Shown here piece after piece: positions 41,247 through 50,181 of a DNA stretch of 64,000 bases; positions within the stretch are counted from its first letter, which is position 1, and every line of letters begins with the position of its first letter. Source of the DNA: Salipaludibacillus daqingensis (GTDB taxonomy: Bacteria; Bacillota; Bacilli; Bacillales; Salisediminibacteriaceae); contig NZ_JARZHF010000006.1 in assembly GCF_029891575.1 (NCBI RefSeq), forward strand, positions 282,061 through 346,060, read 5' to 3'. The translations under genes were made by a program, and so were the position numbers. Under the pieces are notes generated by a model. The model was not told the DNA's origin, searched no databases, and saw only the letters and a program-made list of their open reading frames with translations.

Positions 41247-41606
41247 ATGAGTTTATTTAAGTCAATTGCTAATGCTGTTTTAAGTAATGTTGGAGTAAGG
41301 ATGAGTTTAGAAGAAGCTACAAAGTCTGCACCTAGAAGGACTGGCGTGTACAAGCTTTATTTAAATGGAAAGTTGATGAAAGTTGGCAAAGCGACTAGGA
41401 AAGAAGGTATTCGATGGAGAATGCAACAATATTGGCGAGGGGATTCCACTGCCGGCAAAAAACATGGTAGAGATATTCAAGACAATAGAGAACGTATTTC
41501 TGTCCAATGGGTCATATGTTCAAAAGACAATTGTAGAGAGCTAGAAATAAAACTGCAAAACCAGGTAGGGGGTATAGACAATCTACCATGGTGTGACAGA
41601 GCATAG
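41247..41606 (+). CDS. GIY-YIG nuclease-like protein
   Basis: A 119-residue protein with the core of a GIY-YIG endonuclease: GVYKLYLNGKLMKVGKA (residues ~33-49, GVY and KVG replacing GIY and YIG), Arg in IRWRMQQYW (~56), Glu in CRELEIKLQ (~101) and LPWCDR at the end. The N-terminal 30 residues look like a hydrophobic helix. The second motif is degenerate (Val-Gly only), so nuclease activity is uncertain. TTTAGGGGGATATTTA precedes the ATG. It lies between the amylase remnant and the RAYT transposase, in what looks like an accessory segment. Confidence 0.7.
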   Translation: MSLFKSIANAVLSNVGVRMSLEEATKSAPRRTGVYKLYLNGKLMKVGKATRKEGIRWRMQQYWRGDSTAGKKHGRDIQDNRERISVQWVICSKDNCRELEIKLQNQVGGIDNLPWCDRA

Positions 41607-41621
41607 TGTGAGGAATGGACA

Positions 41622-41679
41622 AATGGGGACGGTTCTCATGCGGTAATGCCGCACGGGAACCGTCCCCATTCGTCACCCG
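41622..41679. repeat. REP-like repeat, complete inverted pair
   Basis: AATGGGGACGGTTCTCATG, CGGTAATGCCG and CACGGGAACCGTCCCCATT then CGTCACCC. Lies 510 bp upstream of the RAYT gene. Confidence 0.95.
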
Positions 41680-42188
41680 CTTGTCATTTGAAAAAGTTTT
41701 CTAAAAAGTATATGATAGCTTTAGTGACATTCACTTATTTTTCCACGAATACGATACTCTTAAGAAATACTCCGTATACTAAATGATTTACATTTCTCCT
41801 TGAATTGAACGCACATCTTTTAAAAAACTTTCATTCTATAGCAATAATACCTAAGGATAAGGGACTTGTTTGTTCTTTTTCAGAGATAGATGCAATTCTT
41901 TCACTCAGAATTCCAGTATTCTTAGTGCACTTCAACCGTTTTATTCATTACCTGACATCGAACTTCAAGAGTCGATCGCCTCGCCTTACTAACTGCAACG
42001 ACAACGAAAGTCATTCTTCTTTTTTGAAACCTAACTATCTTAGATGCTTTTCTACCTTCATAATGCCAAAGTTGAGTGCCGACAAATATCCTTTGGTCAT
42101 ACCTTACCTTCCTCTTTGTTTTTCAAAACTAATGGCACGTCTTAATCATTAGCTTTAATGAACAATAACGATAGCAGGGGGGATAGCT
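41680..42188. other. Spacer upstream of the RAYT gene
   Basis: About 500 bp. An open frame at 41805-42152 has no ribosome binding site and no recognisable product. The last bases carry GCAGGGGGGATAG for the transposase gene. Confidence 0.5.
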
Positions 42189-42968
42189 ATGCCGCGTAAA
42201 GCAAGGGTGAAAAGCCGCAATGGGATATACCACATTATGTTGAGAGGTGCGAATAGACAGGAGATCTTTCATGATGATGGTGACTGTGAGAAGTTCCTTG
42301 AGACGATGGCTCGTTGCAAGGAGAAGTCGGGAATGGGAGTGTTTGCTTGGTGTTTAATGAATAACCATGTTCATCTTCTTTTAAAAGAAGGGGATGAGGA
42401 GATTTCTACTACAATGAAGCGTCTGGCTGTTAGTTATGTTGCTTATTATAACTGGAAGTATAGGACATCCGGGCACCTTTTTCAGGATCGCTTCAAAAGT
42501 GAATGTGTTGAAAATGTCAGATATTTGCTGACTGTCATTAGATATATTCATCAAAATCCGGTGAAAGCTGGAATAGTTGATCGAGCGATAAACTGGCGTT
42601 GGAGCAGTTGTCTGGAGTACTACGGGAAAACTAATCGTTCAAGTGGGATGTCAGATTTGGGTGTTATTTTGTCTCTATTTTCTGATGATTTTCGTGTGGC
42701 AAAAACAAGGTTTATGGAATTTAATGAACAAAAAAATAAGGAAGAATGTTTGGGTGAGGATATTTATGTGAGGCGAAGAATGTCGGATGAAGAGGCGCGG
42801 ATTGAAATTCGAAAGTTTCTTGGTAAATATGAGATAGCCCAAGTGAAGAGTTTGGCTAAGGGAGAAAGAGATGAATTGTTGCGGAAAGTGAAAGAAGTGA
42901 AAGGCATATCAAAACGACAGGTAGCAAGAATATTGGGTGTGTCTAGTAATCTGATATATAGAGCTTAG
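42189..42968 (+). CDS. REP-associated tyrosine transposase (RAYT, Y1 transposase family)
   Basis: A 259-residue single-strand DNA transposase of the Y1_Tnp family. It begins MPRKARVKSRNGIYHIMLRG as RAYTs do, has the HUH-type metal motif NNHVHLLL (~residue 55), the catalytic tyrosine region TVIRYIHQNPVKAGIV (~117-132) and the WRWSSCLEY segment. The C-terminus adds a helix-turn-helix-like part (SKRQVARILGVSSNLIY). RAYTs are single-copy domesticated relatives of IS200 transposases that mobilise REP hairpins. REP-like copies lie on both sides (41622 and 43094), and nearly 30 more are in the window, so this gene is the likely mover. ATG follows AGGGGGG. Confidence 0.92.
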   Translation: MPRKARVKSRNGIYHIMLRGANRQEIFHDDGDCEKFLETMARCKEKSGMGVFAWCLMNNHVHLLLKEGDEEISTTMKRLAVSYVAYYNWKYRTSGHLFQDRFKSECVENVRYLLTVIRYIHQNPVKAGIVDRAINWRWSSCLEYYGKTNRSSGMSDLGVILSLFSDDFRVAKTRFMEFNEQKNKEECLGEDIYVRRRMSDEEARIEIRKFLGKYEIAQVKSLAKGERDELLRKVKEVKGISKRQVARILGVSSNLIYRA

Positions 42969-43093
42969 AAAGGTGATGGGTGGTTAGAAATCGAGAGCTA
43001 ATTGGGTACTAGAGCGGATTAGGTTGCAATGGGATGTGGAGAAAATGGGGAGGGCGGACAATGGTCCAGTTCTCCCCATTCAATGGACCGAAT

Positions 43094-43136
43094 TGCCGCA
43101 TGGGAACCGTCCCCATTCATCACCCATTTCCCCACC
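43094..43136 (-). repeat. REP-like repeat downstream of the RAYT gene
   Basis: TGCCGCATGGGAACCGTCCC then CATTCATCACCCATTTCCCC. Ends just before the stop of the lipase gene. Confidence 0.92.
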
Positions 43137-43142
43137 TCGAAC

Positions 43143-44711
43143 TTAATATGCTTCGCCTTGATCGTCGATGTAGATGGACTTAATGATGGTTCTTTGGAAT
43201 TTATCACCAGAGGGGGTGACGCCTTCAATGTCAATCGTTGCGTTATATGAACCTTCGCCACGTTCTGGAATGGTTACTCTGTTATTTTCATTTTGTTTTT
43301 GACTTTGTTTGTAGTCTCGTATCTTATGACCAATCTGTCTGTTTGCAGTTCCTTTGCTAGGAACGAAGTCTATTTCATAAAACATTTCAAACGGGAGGTT
43401 TCGGTTGCTATTTGCTGCTGCAAAATCTGTTTCATATTTCCAGTTTTTCTTATCTCGATCCTCAACAAAACTCATCTGATTATTAAGTTTTGAGTCAAAG
43501 TTCACGATAAGTCCATACGCAGATTCTTCCTCTGTATGTGTACGGATTTTCCACTCTCCGTTTTTAGGGTTATCGATTTCAATGGTATGATGCCACGCCC
43601 CGGCAAAATACTCTGTATCAGGTTCGCCTTCTACATCATGCATAACGGTTTCTTTCGTTCCTGGTTTCGTTATTTCCACCTTATCTAGTTCTGTTGCACT
43701 CATCCAATTAACGGTGATTTTCTCCACTTCGTTTTCCACAAAAAAGCTTTCTTCGGCCGATCCAAATTGCGCCCCCCCGCGAACGAGTAGGTCTAAATCT
43801 TCTTCATTTGATGCTTCGAACATGTGATCATACGCTACATTTTCCATCGGTTCAGAGGTTGATAAGTGATCTTTAAAAATGGGTAAAGCGTTGGAACCTT
43901 TATGGACTTCTCCGTGATTCCAGTTGCGAATAGCAAGCATGTTTCCGTAAGGGAGGTGAGTACTTTCTAAACTAACGACACCATCACTTTCCCCTGGAAT
44001 GACCGTTCCACCCCACCAGTAGCTGCTAAAAAGAGGGCCAGCACGTGTTCCGGCGATCGTATAATAATTGTTTTGCTGCGTTTCCCATCTGCTATCTGTT
44101 TCCGCTCTGAAATGGTTCATCACACCTGTTTGTAAACTTTGGGTTCCTTCGCTGTTTTGACCGATCAAATTAGCTAACCAACCTAAGGAAGTGCTGTTTG
44201 CCAAATCAGCTAACTCACTGCCATGATGTGGTGATCCTATCGTTACGACGTCAGATACTAAAGGATGTTTGCCTTCATAAATTAAAGCTACTTGCGCATC
44301 CACTCCCCCTTTGCTGTATCCAACAATAACAAGTTTTTTGCCGTTGAAATATTCGGAAATGTCCTCTAATTGATTGGCGAGCATTTCTCCATTATCCCAG
44401 TAGCTTTTCGGTGAACCGCCTGAATCGTACAGCTCAACAAAAGCAGTTTCATAACCCTCTTCTTGAGCTAACGTGTACATATCGTTGTCTTGGTACCATG
44501 TTGTAGAATTATTCGTTAAGCCTTGGACAAAAACAATGACAGGTTTATCTTCTTCTGGATTTTCAGGCAATGTACCAATCGAAATCGTTCCAGGAACCAA
44601 TGGATCGCCAATCACTTCTTCGAATGAAGAATCGGTTAGTCCAACTGTTTGATAGGCAAATGCTAACAATAGAATAAAAGTCATAGAAACCAATGAGATT
44701 CTTTTCTTCAC
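43143..44711 (-). CDS. Secreted alpha/beta-hydrolase (lipase/esterase)
   Basis: A 522-residue exported hydrolase. Signal peptide from KKRISLVSMTFILLLAFAY; the lipase domain (~55-300) has VIVFVQGLTNNSTTW (oxyanion region), the nucleophile elbow GYSKGG (Ser near residue 136) and a plausible His in WNHGEVHKG. The C-terminal ~200 residues form a beta-rich domain (NGEWKIRTHTEEES, RVTIPERGEGSYNATI) that may assist binding or folding. GTG at 44711 is chosen because AAGGAGATGAAAAT lies directly before it; the ATG at 44801 has no ribosome binding site. Substrate is probably a lipid ester. Confidence 0.85.
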   Translation of the reverse strand: MKKRISLVSMTFILLLAFAYQTVGLTDSSFEEVIGDPLVPGTISIGTLPENPEEDKPVIVFVQGLTNNSTTWYQDNDMYTLAQEEGYETAFVELYDSGGSPKSYWDNGEMLANQLEDISEYFNGKKLVIVGYSKGGVDAQVALIYEGKHPLVSDVVTIGSPHHGSELADLANSTSLGWLANLIGQNSEGTQSLQTGVMNHFRAETDSRWETQQNNYYTIAGTRAGPLFSSYWWGGTVIPGESDGVVSLESTHLPYGNMLAIRNWNHGEVHKGSNALPIFKDHLSTSEPMENVAYDHMFEASNEEDLDLLVRGGAQFGSAEESFFVENEVEKITVNWMSATELDKVEITKPGTKETVMHDVEGEPDTEYFAGAWHHTIEIDNPKNGEWKIRTHTEEESAYGLIVNFDSKLNNQMSFVEDRDKKNWKYETDFAAANSNRNLPFEMFYEIDFVPSKGTANRQIGHKIRDYKQSQKQNENNRVTIPERGEGSYNATIDIEGVTPSGDKFQRTIIKSIYIDDQGEAY

Positions 44712-45071
44712 ATTTTCATCTCCTTGCATTATTTTTATTTTTGAAAAATGAAGATAAGCCTCCTTTCCGCACAACAAGTTCGCAATATTTAAAATAATCA
44801 AAAAAACACCTCTGTGTACTATTCGAAGCCTATATAAGAAAACCCTTTCAAAATAATATATTTTTTGAAAGAATATTCCATTAAACTGAAAAAAGCAGTG
44901 GAATACTTATATCCAATGCTTTAAAAAGTTTATTTATGTCATGAAGCTGAGTAAGAATGTTGGTTGAATTTGAGAAGCGGTCACGTTAATTCTTAAGATG
45001 TGGGGGAAAGAACCAGTAAGTATCGTATAAGCCTCATTTTCCAATTAACCTGCACTAAAAATGGACCTGAT
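44712..45071. other. Intergenic region between lipase and PlcR-like regulator
   Basis: AT-rich, no supported gene. It holds the lipase promoter region and the 3' flank of the regulator gene. Confidence 0.5.
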
Positions 45072-45112
45072 TGCCGCACGAGAACCGTCCCCATTCACCA
45101 CCCACTTCACCA
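45072..45112 (-). repeat. REP-like repeat overlapping the regulator stop codon
   Basis: TGCCGCACGAGAACCGTCCC and CATTCACCACCCACTTCACC. Its end runs into the last codons of the PlcR-like gene. Confidence 0.9.
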
Positions 45113-46012
45113 CTCCTTCTTGAAATACTGGCCTTTTAGTTCATAGAGAATGTCGAGGTAGAGGTCTTTGTCTAGGAAGCGGAAGATAAACTCGGCGGAT
45201 TCATATGCTTCTTTGATGAAAGCCGAGTCTTTGTTTTGTTTTTCATAGGTTTGTCCTAAATAGTAATAAAATTGGCCGAGCATCGATATGTTTTCGTTTA
45301 TTTTGGACTGTTCGATTCCTTCTTTAAGGGTGCAAACAGCTTCATCGTATTTTTCAAGATCATATAACGTTTTCGCTTTGTTATATAGGATTCTCAAACG
45401 GTAAATCTGCGGTTGGTGCACAGCAGATGAATATTCTTGGTAGAAGTTACTATTCAATGCTTTGTTGTAATACATTAGAGCGGACGAAAGATCTTGGTTT
45501 TCGCCATGTATGAGAGCAATCGAATTTAAAATCTTGTAGTAAAGAAAATCTTTATGATTAATTAAATCATAATCATCTTTGAGTAACTCTTTTAGGTCGC
45601 CTACTGCTTCACGTTGACTAATTTTGTTAAGACGATATTCGCTACACGTAAGCATCCACCTGAGAAATTGTTCGTACCATGAACGTGGGGAAGAGTTTAT
45701 GCTGCTTAGCTCTTTTCTCGTTAAATGATAGATATCCTCGAACCTTTGAGTAAGGGCGAGATCCTCGACGAAAAAAACAGTTTTATTGATATATTCTGCG
45801 TTATCATCTAATAAATATTGTAAGAAATGGCTTATCGGTTTTTGAAGCTTTAAGGATAGGTAGAAAATAATTTCGAGACTAGGTTTCGTTATTCCTCTTT
45901 CTATTAAACTCAATGCCGATTGGGTACAAACATTCTGACAGAGATCTTTTTGGGTCATGTTGTGTCGTTTTCTTTGGTAGATAATTTCTTGACCTAATTC
46001 TTTTACACCCAT
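45107..46012 (-). CDS. PlcR/NprR-like quorum-sensing regulator 1 (HTH + TPR)
   Basis: A 301-residue RRNPP-type regulator. Residues ~5-60 are an XRE helix-turn-helix (GQEIIYQRKRHNMTQKDLC, SALSLIERGITKPSLEII); the rest is a run of TPR helices (YKILNSIALIHGENQDLSSA, ILYNKAKTLYDLEKYDEAV, GQFYYYLGQTYEKQNKDSAF) that would bind an imported peptide. B. cereus PlcR is 285 residues and built the same way. ATG at 46012 follows AAGGAGTG; upstream in-frame codons up to 46141 encode unrelated hydrophobic residues. A divergent 43-codon gene 271 bp away encodes a PapR-like peptide. Identity of targets is inferred from nearby PlcR-box-like sites. Confidence 0.88.
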   Translation of the reverse strand: MGVKELGQEIIYQRKRHNMTQKDLCQNVCTQSALSLIERGITKPSLEIIFYLSLKLQKPISHFLQYLLDDNAEYINKTVFFVEDLALTQRFEDIYHLTRKELSSINSSPRSWYEQFLRWMLTCSEYRLNKISQREAVGDLKELLKDDYDLINHKDFLYYKILNSIALIHGENQDLSSALMYYNKALNSNFYQEYSSAVHQPQIYRLRILYNKAKTLYDLEKYDEAVCTLKEGIEQSKINENISMLGQFYYYLGQTYEKQNKDSAFIKEAYESAEFIFRFLDKDLYLDILYELKGQYFKKEW

Positions 46013-46197
46013 CTTACAATCCCACTCCTTACCTTTAAAAAACTTTTCCTTCTTCCTCTTAATTATACAGTATAAGGAAATGGCTACAAAAAATAAGAGG
46101 ACTTTTAGAAGTGGACGAAAGAGGTGTGTAAACAACCTCACGAAATGCCCAATATATGGATTTAAAAAGCCTATTTTTTCAAAAAATAATTGAATAA

Positions 46198-46213
46198 TAT
46201 GAAAGTACTCATA
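46198..46213. promoter_or_regulatory. PlcR-box-like site before the peptide gene
   Basis: TATGAAAGTACTCATA, one mismatch from the published PlcR consensus TATGNANNNNTNCATA (C for T at position 11). Lies between the divergent regulator and peptide genes. Confidence 0.65.
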
Positions 46214-46283
46214 TTATGTATATTTCATTTTCGTCAGTAGGTATGATGAAATTAATTCTACAAGAAAAGGAGAGATATATAAC

Positions 46284-46415
46284 ATGAAATTAATATTTGC
46301 AATTGTTTTAGTCCTTGGAATGAGTTCAAATTTTTTTGCGGTGGAGGGAGAAAATTATCAGGTAGCTGAAAGATCAGGCACTATTGCACCTCTTGACCTG
46401 CCTCATGAATTCTAG
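46284..46415 (+). CDS. PapR-like exported signalling peptide precursor 1, 43 aa
   Basis: A 43-codon gene with AAAAGGAGAGATATATAAC before the ATG. The product has a hydrophobic export signal (KLIFAIVLVLGMSSNFFAV), a polar middle and the C-terminus APLDLPHEF. B. cereus PapR is 48 residues with the same plan and ends ASDLPFEF/Y, its last seven residues being the signal. The likely mature signal here is LDLPHEF or a close variant. It is divergent from the PlcR-like regulator, with a PlcR-box-like site upstream, and a subtilase gene follows 180 bp downstream. Mature form and import through Opp are inference from PapR. Confidence 0.8.
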   Translation: MKLIFAIVLVLGMSSNFFAVEGENYQVAERSGTIAPLDLPHEF

Positions 46416-46595
46416 AATTTCATTTATTTTTTAAAATGAGTTAGATCACTTTTCATAATAAAAGAAGCCAGCATAATGAATCATTTGTAAACTTACTAGA
46501 AATCATAATCCGTATCCTTATGGTGGGTTATGATGCAATTATTTTTTTATTTGAATTTATCAGAATATTAAATAATTTATAGGAGATGTTCAATA

Positions 46596-48260
46596 ATGAA
46601 AAAGATGTTCGGAATATCATTTATGATAATTGTTTTACTCTTATCGCTATTTTCATTAAATACGTTTGCCAGTGATGACGTGAATGACGAGGAATATATT
46701 GAAGGCGAATTAATCATATCAGTAGAACAAAACGGAAAATCGAACAACCCTAATATTCAAGAGATGACTAGCACCACGGATTTATTGATGGATAATGAGG
46801 ATCTAGAAAGTAGTGGTTTTGTTTTTAAAGATTCATTATTAGAAGAACCAGCTAGAAATGCCGCTGGGAAATCTGTTGGCGCCTTCAGTGATGAATTTTC
46901 ACAACATGCAGTGAAGAAAATGGGTTACGTTTATCTTGTAGAGTACGCTACGGAAGACTATGATTCCATTAACGAAGCAAAAAAGGAGCTTAGAAGTGAG
47001 CTTAGAAACTTAGGGTTAAAAGTTAATTATGTTTTAGAAAACTACAAAATAAATATGGCTGAAGATGTAACTACTGCTGGTGAAGTGGAGACATCCATGC
47101 ACGATAATCAAGTATGGCATTATGAAATGATCAATGCTCCACAAGCATGGGATATTACCCAAGGGAGTAGTGATGTGACCGTTGCTATATTAGATACGGG
47201 AATTGATTCTAGTCATCCAAGTTTGAGTAACTTTGTAGATACGAGCCTTGGCGAAACCTTTGTAGGAGGAACCCCTGAGGATGTTCAAGGTCATGGTACT
47301 CATGTTGCCGGAACTGTTGCAAGCTATGGTGATGTGTCCGGTGTCATGCAAGATGCCACGCTCGTTTCTGTCAAAGTATTAGGTGATGATGGAAGTGGTT
47401 CGTCATTTGGAATTCAGCAAGGTATTTTATATGCTGCAGATATAAATGCTGATGTTATTAACATGTCACTTGGTGGAGGCGGATACCATCAAGGAACGAA
47501 TGATGCGATTGAAACGGCAATTAGCTCAGGAACAGTCGTTGTTGCAGCCTCAGGTAATGATGGAGCATCAAGAATTTCTTATCCCGCTGCTTATGATGGC
47601 GCAATTGCAGTAGGTTCTGTTACCTCTACTGAATCAAGGTCTGGTTTTTCTAACTACGGAGACGGGTTAGAGGTTATGGCTCCAGGCTCTAATATTTACA
47701 GTACTTATCCGAATGGTCAATATCGAACATTGTCTGGAACATCGATGGCTGCTCCTCATGCCGCTGGTGTTGCTGGGATGATTAGAGCGGTTGATTCCAA
47801 TTTATCGGTCTCAGAAGTTCGTCATATATTAAGTGATACTGCACAAGATGCAGGCGGATCTTATCAATATGGAAATGGTATTGTTGATACTTTTGCTGCT
47901 GTTCAAGCAGCCGGTGGTGAGCAAGATGATGGCGATAATGGGGAAGATGAGAACTACCAGACTGTCACCGATGTTTCGACAAATTACACTTACTACTATC
48001 GAGGAGAGAACGTGACGGTCACAGCAGAAGTGAATGACGCAAACGGGCAAGCATTGTCTAATGCAGACGTATTATTCACTATCACTCGTCCAAATGGCTC
48101 AACAATTACAAATAATGCAACGACGAATACTTCAGGAGTTGCGACGTGGACTGTTTCCACAAGTAGTAACACCGCAACTGGAACGTATCAAGTACAAGCA
48201 CAAACTTCTCTAGATGGATATGAAGGAAGTTCAAGCACAACAAGTTTTGCCGTATACTAA
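46596..48260 (+). CDS. Secreted subtilisin-like (S8) protease
   Basis: A 554-residue exported serine protease. Signal peptide ends near TFAS (~26); a propeptide spans ~33-165; the catalytic domain has Asp200 (AILDTGIDSSHP), His233 (QGHGTHVAG), Asn321 and Ser383 (SGTSMAAPHAAG). A short acidic linker leads to a C-terminal Ig-like beta domain (~450-554) with RGENVTVTAEVNDANGQALS. Start ATG follows TAGGAGATG. It lies next to the peptide gene of the PlcR-like cassette, which in B. cereus controls exoproteases, so it is a likely target, although no good PlcR box is visible in its own 180-bp leader. Confidence 0.92.
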   Translation: MKKMFGISFMIIVLLLSLFSLNTFASDDVNDEEYIEGELIISVEQNGKSNNPNIQEMTSTTDLLMDNEDLESSGFVFKDSLLEEPARNAAGKSVGAFSDEFSQHAVKKMGYVYLVEYATEDYDSINEAKKELRSELRNLGLKVNYVLENYKINMAEDVTTAGEVETSMHDNQVWHYEMINAPQAWDITQGSSDVTVAILDTGIDSSHPSLSNFVDTSLGETFVGGTPEDVQGHGTHVAGTVASYGDVSGVMQDATLVSVKVLGDDGSGSSFGIQQGILYAADINADVINMSLGGGGYHQGTNDAIETAISSGTVVVAASGNDGASRISYPAAYDGAIAVGSVTSTESRSGFSNYGDGLEVMAPGSNIYSTYPNGQYRTLSGTSMAAPHAAGVAGMIRAVDSNLSVSEVRHILSDTAQDAGGSYQYGNGIVDTFAAVQAAGGEQDDGDNGEDENYQTVTDVSTNYTYYYRGENVTVTAEVNDANGQALSNADVLFTITRPNGSTITNNATTNTSGVATWTVSTSSNTATGTYQVQAQTSLDGYEGSSSTTSFAVY

Positions 48261-48396
48261 GAACTTGTGATTATGATTCATGTTGCAGCAACACACTCAT
48301 TTCTTTAAAAACTTTGTTTCACTTATTAGTAAGCTAGTGAGTGGACAAGTAATATAATTTTTTCGCTCCACCTTAATTCGTTCCCCCCCCTTAATA

Positions 48397-48431
48397 CTGC
48401 CCCCTTTTGCTCAATGGGGGCAGCTTTTTTT
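48397..48431 (+). terminator. Intrinsic terminator downstream of the subtilase gene
   Basis: CTGCCCCCTTTTG and CAATGGGGGCAG stem, then CTTTTTTTT. A C9 run lies just before at about 48383. Confidence 0.88.
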
Positions 48432-48432
48432 G

Positions 48433-48462
48433 TGCCGAATGGGGACGGTTCTCATGCATCAT
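48433..48462 (+). repeat. REP-like repeat, CATGCATCAT variant
   Basis: TGCCGAATGGGGACGG and TTCTCATGCATCAT; the right arm GCGGCA is replaced by GCATCA, as in the copy at 54058. Confidence 0.85.
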
Positions 48463-48775
48463 GAAGTGTGTGGAGAATTCGGGTGCGACGGTGGATAAGT
48501 CTATTGTTAGAAAACAATGCTCTCAGAATCAACTCCCTTTCACCACAGGAAAAGTGGACCAGCAGCTTAATCTTTCATCCAGTTCATTTCACTGTGTCTT
48601 CTTTGCTGTAGTCCCTATAGTCAACGAAACAGTTTCATCGAAATAAATAAAGTGCATCTTCCTCTGAAAGCAACGCTCTGAAACTACCCCCATTTGACTT
48701 TTCACTAACTTCTCACGGTTCAATCCCAGTGACTTATTAGAAAAATAAGAGCAAATATTATTACTTTAGCTAAGT
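48463..48775. other. Intergenic region without a supported gene
   Basis: No ORF with a ribosome binding site; a 79-codon open frame at 48407-48646 starts in the terminator and REP repeat. Confidence 0.5.
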
Positions 48776-48791
48776 AATGACTACTTCCATA
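48776..48791. promoter_or_regulatory. PlcR-box-like site (weak)
   Basis: On the minus strand TATGGAAGTAGTCATT, two mismatches from TATGNANNNNTNCATA but sharing ATGRAAGTANTCAT with the sites at 46198 and 48845. Confidence 0.4.
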
Positions 48792-48844
48792 TATAATTTA
48801 AGCATTTATTAATATATTAATAACGATATGTAGATAGGGGTGTA

Positions 48845-48860
48845 AATGGAAGTATTCATA
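48845..48860. promoter_or_regulatory. PlcR-box-like site
   Basis: AATGGAAGTATTCATA, one mismatch (first base) from the PlcR consensus. Confidence 0.5.
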
Positions 48861-48995
48861 TGATTTTAACGATATTTTGGCTATATTTGAAGGATACAAA
48901 TTTTGTAGAAATATGTCATGATATGAGGAGGAGGTTAGTCAATAGGTATTTAATATTGAAGATCGTTCAATTTTTTACATAAATTATAAAATAGT

Positions 48996-49011
48996 TATGG
49001 AGCTTTACATA
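48996..49011. promoter_or_regulatory. PlcR box, full match to consensus
   Basis: TATGGAGCTTTACATA agrees at all ten fixed positions of TATGNANNNNTNCATA and ends 66 bp before the start of the small charged-protein gene. Confidence 0.65.
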
Positions 49012-49077
49012 GATCAGTAGTTTTCAAGCATTTATTAGCCAACCACTATTACGAAAAAAAATAGAGGAGGTACAATT

Positions 49078-49248
49078 ATGTGTAATGACAACAATTTAGT
49101 AGAAATTAAACGAAAACAGAAGCAAAAGTATTTGGAAAAAGAATTGAAATCTTTTTTTGGCCGCATGAGAGAGAAAGAGCAGGCAGAAAAAGAATTTACT
49201 AAAGAAGATAAAAAAGAATCGAATTCAAAACTCAGTAAATTCGGTTGA
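49078..49248 (+). CDS. Small charged protein, 56 aa (paralogue of the 57.6-kb gene)
   Basis: A 56-codon gene with AGAGGAGGTACAATT before the ATG. The product is very rich in Lys and Glu, with IKRKQKQKYLEKELKSFFGR in the first half, predicted to be one long helix. The gene at 57560 encodes a related protein: both share K-R-x-x-K-Q-K-x-L-x-x-E-L-K-S-x-F-x-R and E-Q-x-E. A consensus PlcR box lies upstream. I do not recognise a named family. Target of the peptide-sensing regulator is the best guess. Confidence 0.75.
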   Translation: MCNDNNLVEIKRKQKQKYLEKELKSFFGRMREKEQAEKEFTKEDKKESNSKLSKFG

Positions 49249-49328
49249 ACTGGTCGGAAAATAAGTAGATTCAGTACTGTTTGGTTTCATCATATGATTT
49301 TTTTCAATCCTCAAAAAATTGTACTCCA

Positions 49329-49361
49329 CTCTTCTAATAGTATAGAAGGGTTTTTCTTTTG
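49329..49361 (+). terminator. Probable intrinsic terminator
   Basis: CTTCTA/TAGAAG short stem followed by GGGTTTTTCTTTT, after the small protein gene. Confidence 0.6.
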
Positions 49362-49368
49362 GAAAAGG

Positions 49369-49435
49369 GAATGGGGACGGTTCTCTTGCGGCATTCCGCA
49401 TGAGAACCGTCCCCATTCACCACCCACTCCCCACC
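49369..49435. repeat. REP-like repeat, complete inverted pair
   Basis: GAATGGGGACGGTTCTCTTG, CGGCATTCCG and CATGAGAACCGTCCCCATTC, then CACCACCCACTCCCC. Confidence 0.95.
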
Positions 49436-49437
49436 AA

Positions 49438-50169
49438 TCACAGTACTTTACTCAAAAATTCCTTTGTTCGTTCTTCTTTTGGGTTGTCGAATAATTCCTT
49501 CGACGAACCTCTTTCTACAATCCGTCCATCGTGCATGTAGATCGTATAATCGGCTACTTCTTTCGCAAATCCCATTTCGTGGGTGACGATGATCATCGTC
49601 ATGCCTTCCTTTGCCAAGTCTTTCATTGTTTCGAGCACTTCGCCAACTAATTCCGGGTCTAGGGCAGATGTCGGTTCGTCGAACAACATGATATCTGGTT
49701 TCATCGCCAACGCGCGAGCGATAGCGACTCGCTGTTTTTGTCCACCAGACAACTTGGATGGGTACACATCGTATTTATCGCCCAACCCTACTTTATCTAA
49801 CAATGCTTTGCCTTCTTTTTCCGCCGTCGCTTTATCTGTTTTTTTCACCATCAACGGCGCTTCGGTGACATTTTCGAGAACCGTTTTATGGGGGAATAAG
49901 TTAAAGTGCTGAAACACCATGCCGACTTTTTGCCGAACTTCGTTTAAGTTATGGGTCTTCGGTTCGATTTGATCTCCTTCAAAAACAACGATGCCATCAT
50001 CTTTGATTTCGAGGAAATTAAGACACCGAAGAAGGGTGCTTTTTCCAGAGCCGCTAGCCCCGATAAGACAAAGGACATCACTTTCATTAACGGTTAAATC
50101 AATGTCCTTTAGAACGTGCAAATCACCGAAGGATTTATTTAATTTTTCCACGCGTATCATTTCTTTCAT
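49438..50169 (-). CDS. Amino-acid ABC transporter ATP-binding protein (GlnQ type)
   Basis: A 243-residue polar amino-acid importer ATPase: Walker [13 protein letters not shown] (~residue 37), signature [17 protein letters not shown] (~138), Walker [15 protein letters not shown] and VTHEMGFA switch. The ATG has AGGAGGTCTC upstream. Last gene of a three-gene unit read leftward after the binding protein and permease. Together they import a polar amino acid such as glutamine, cystine or arginine. Confidence 0.93.
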   Translation of the reverse strand: MKEMIRVEKLNKSFGDLHVLKDIDLTVNESDVLCLIGASGSGKSTLLRCLNFLEIKDDGIVVFEGDQIEPKTHNLNEVRQKVGMVFQHFNLFPHKTVLENVTEAPLMVKKTDKATAEKEGKALLDKVGLGDKYDVYPSKLSGGQKQRVAIARALAMKPDIMLFDEPTSALDPELVGEVLETMKDLAKEGMTMIIVTHEMGFAKEVADYTIYMHDGRIVERGSSKELFDNPKEERTKEFLSKVL

Positions 50170-50181
50170 ACAAGAGACCTC

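Noticed and set aside
41805..42152. 115-codon open frame before the RAYT gene
   Set aside because: No ribosome binding site and amino-acid composition typical of random AT-rich sequence.
46198..46595. PlcR box directly before the subtilase gene
   Set aside because: The 180-bp leader has only TATGGTGGGTTATGAT, which fails several fixed positions; any control would have to come from the site at 46198 by read-through.
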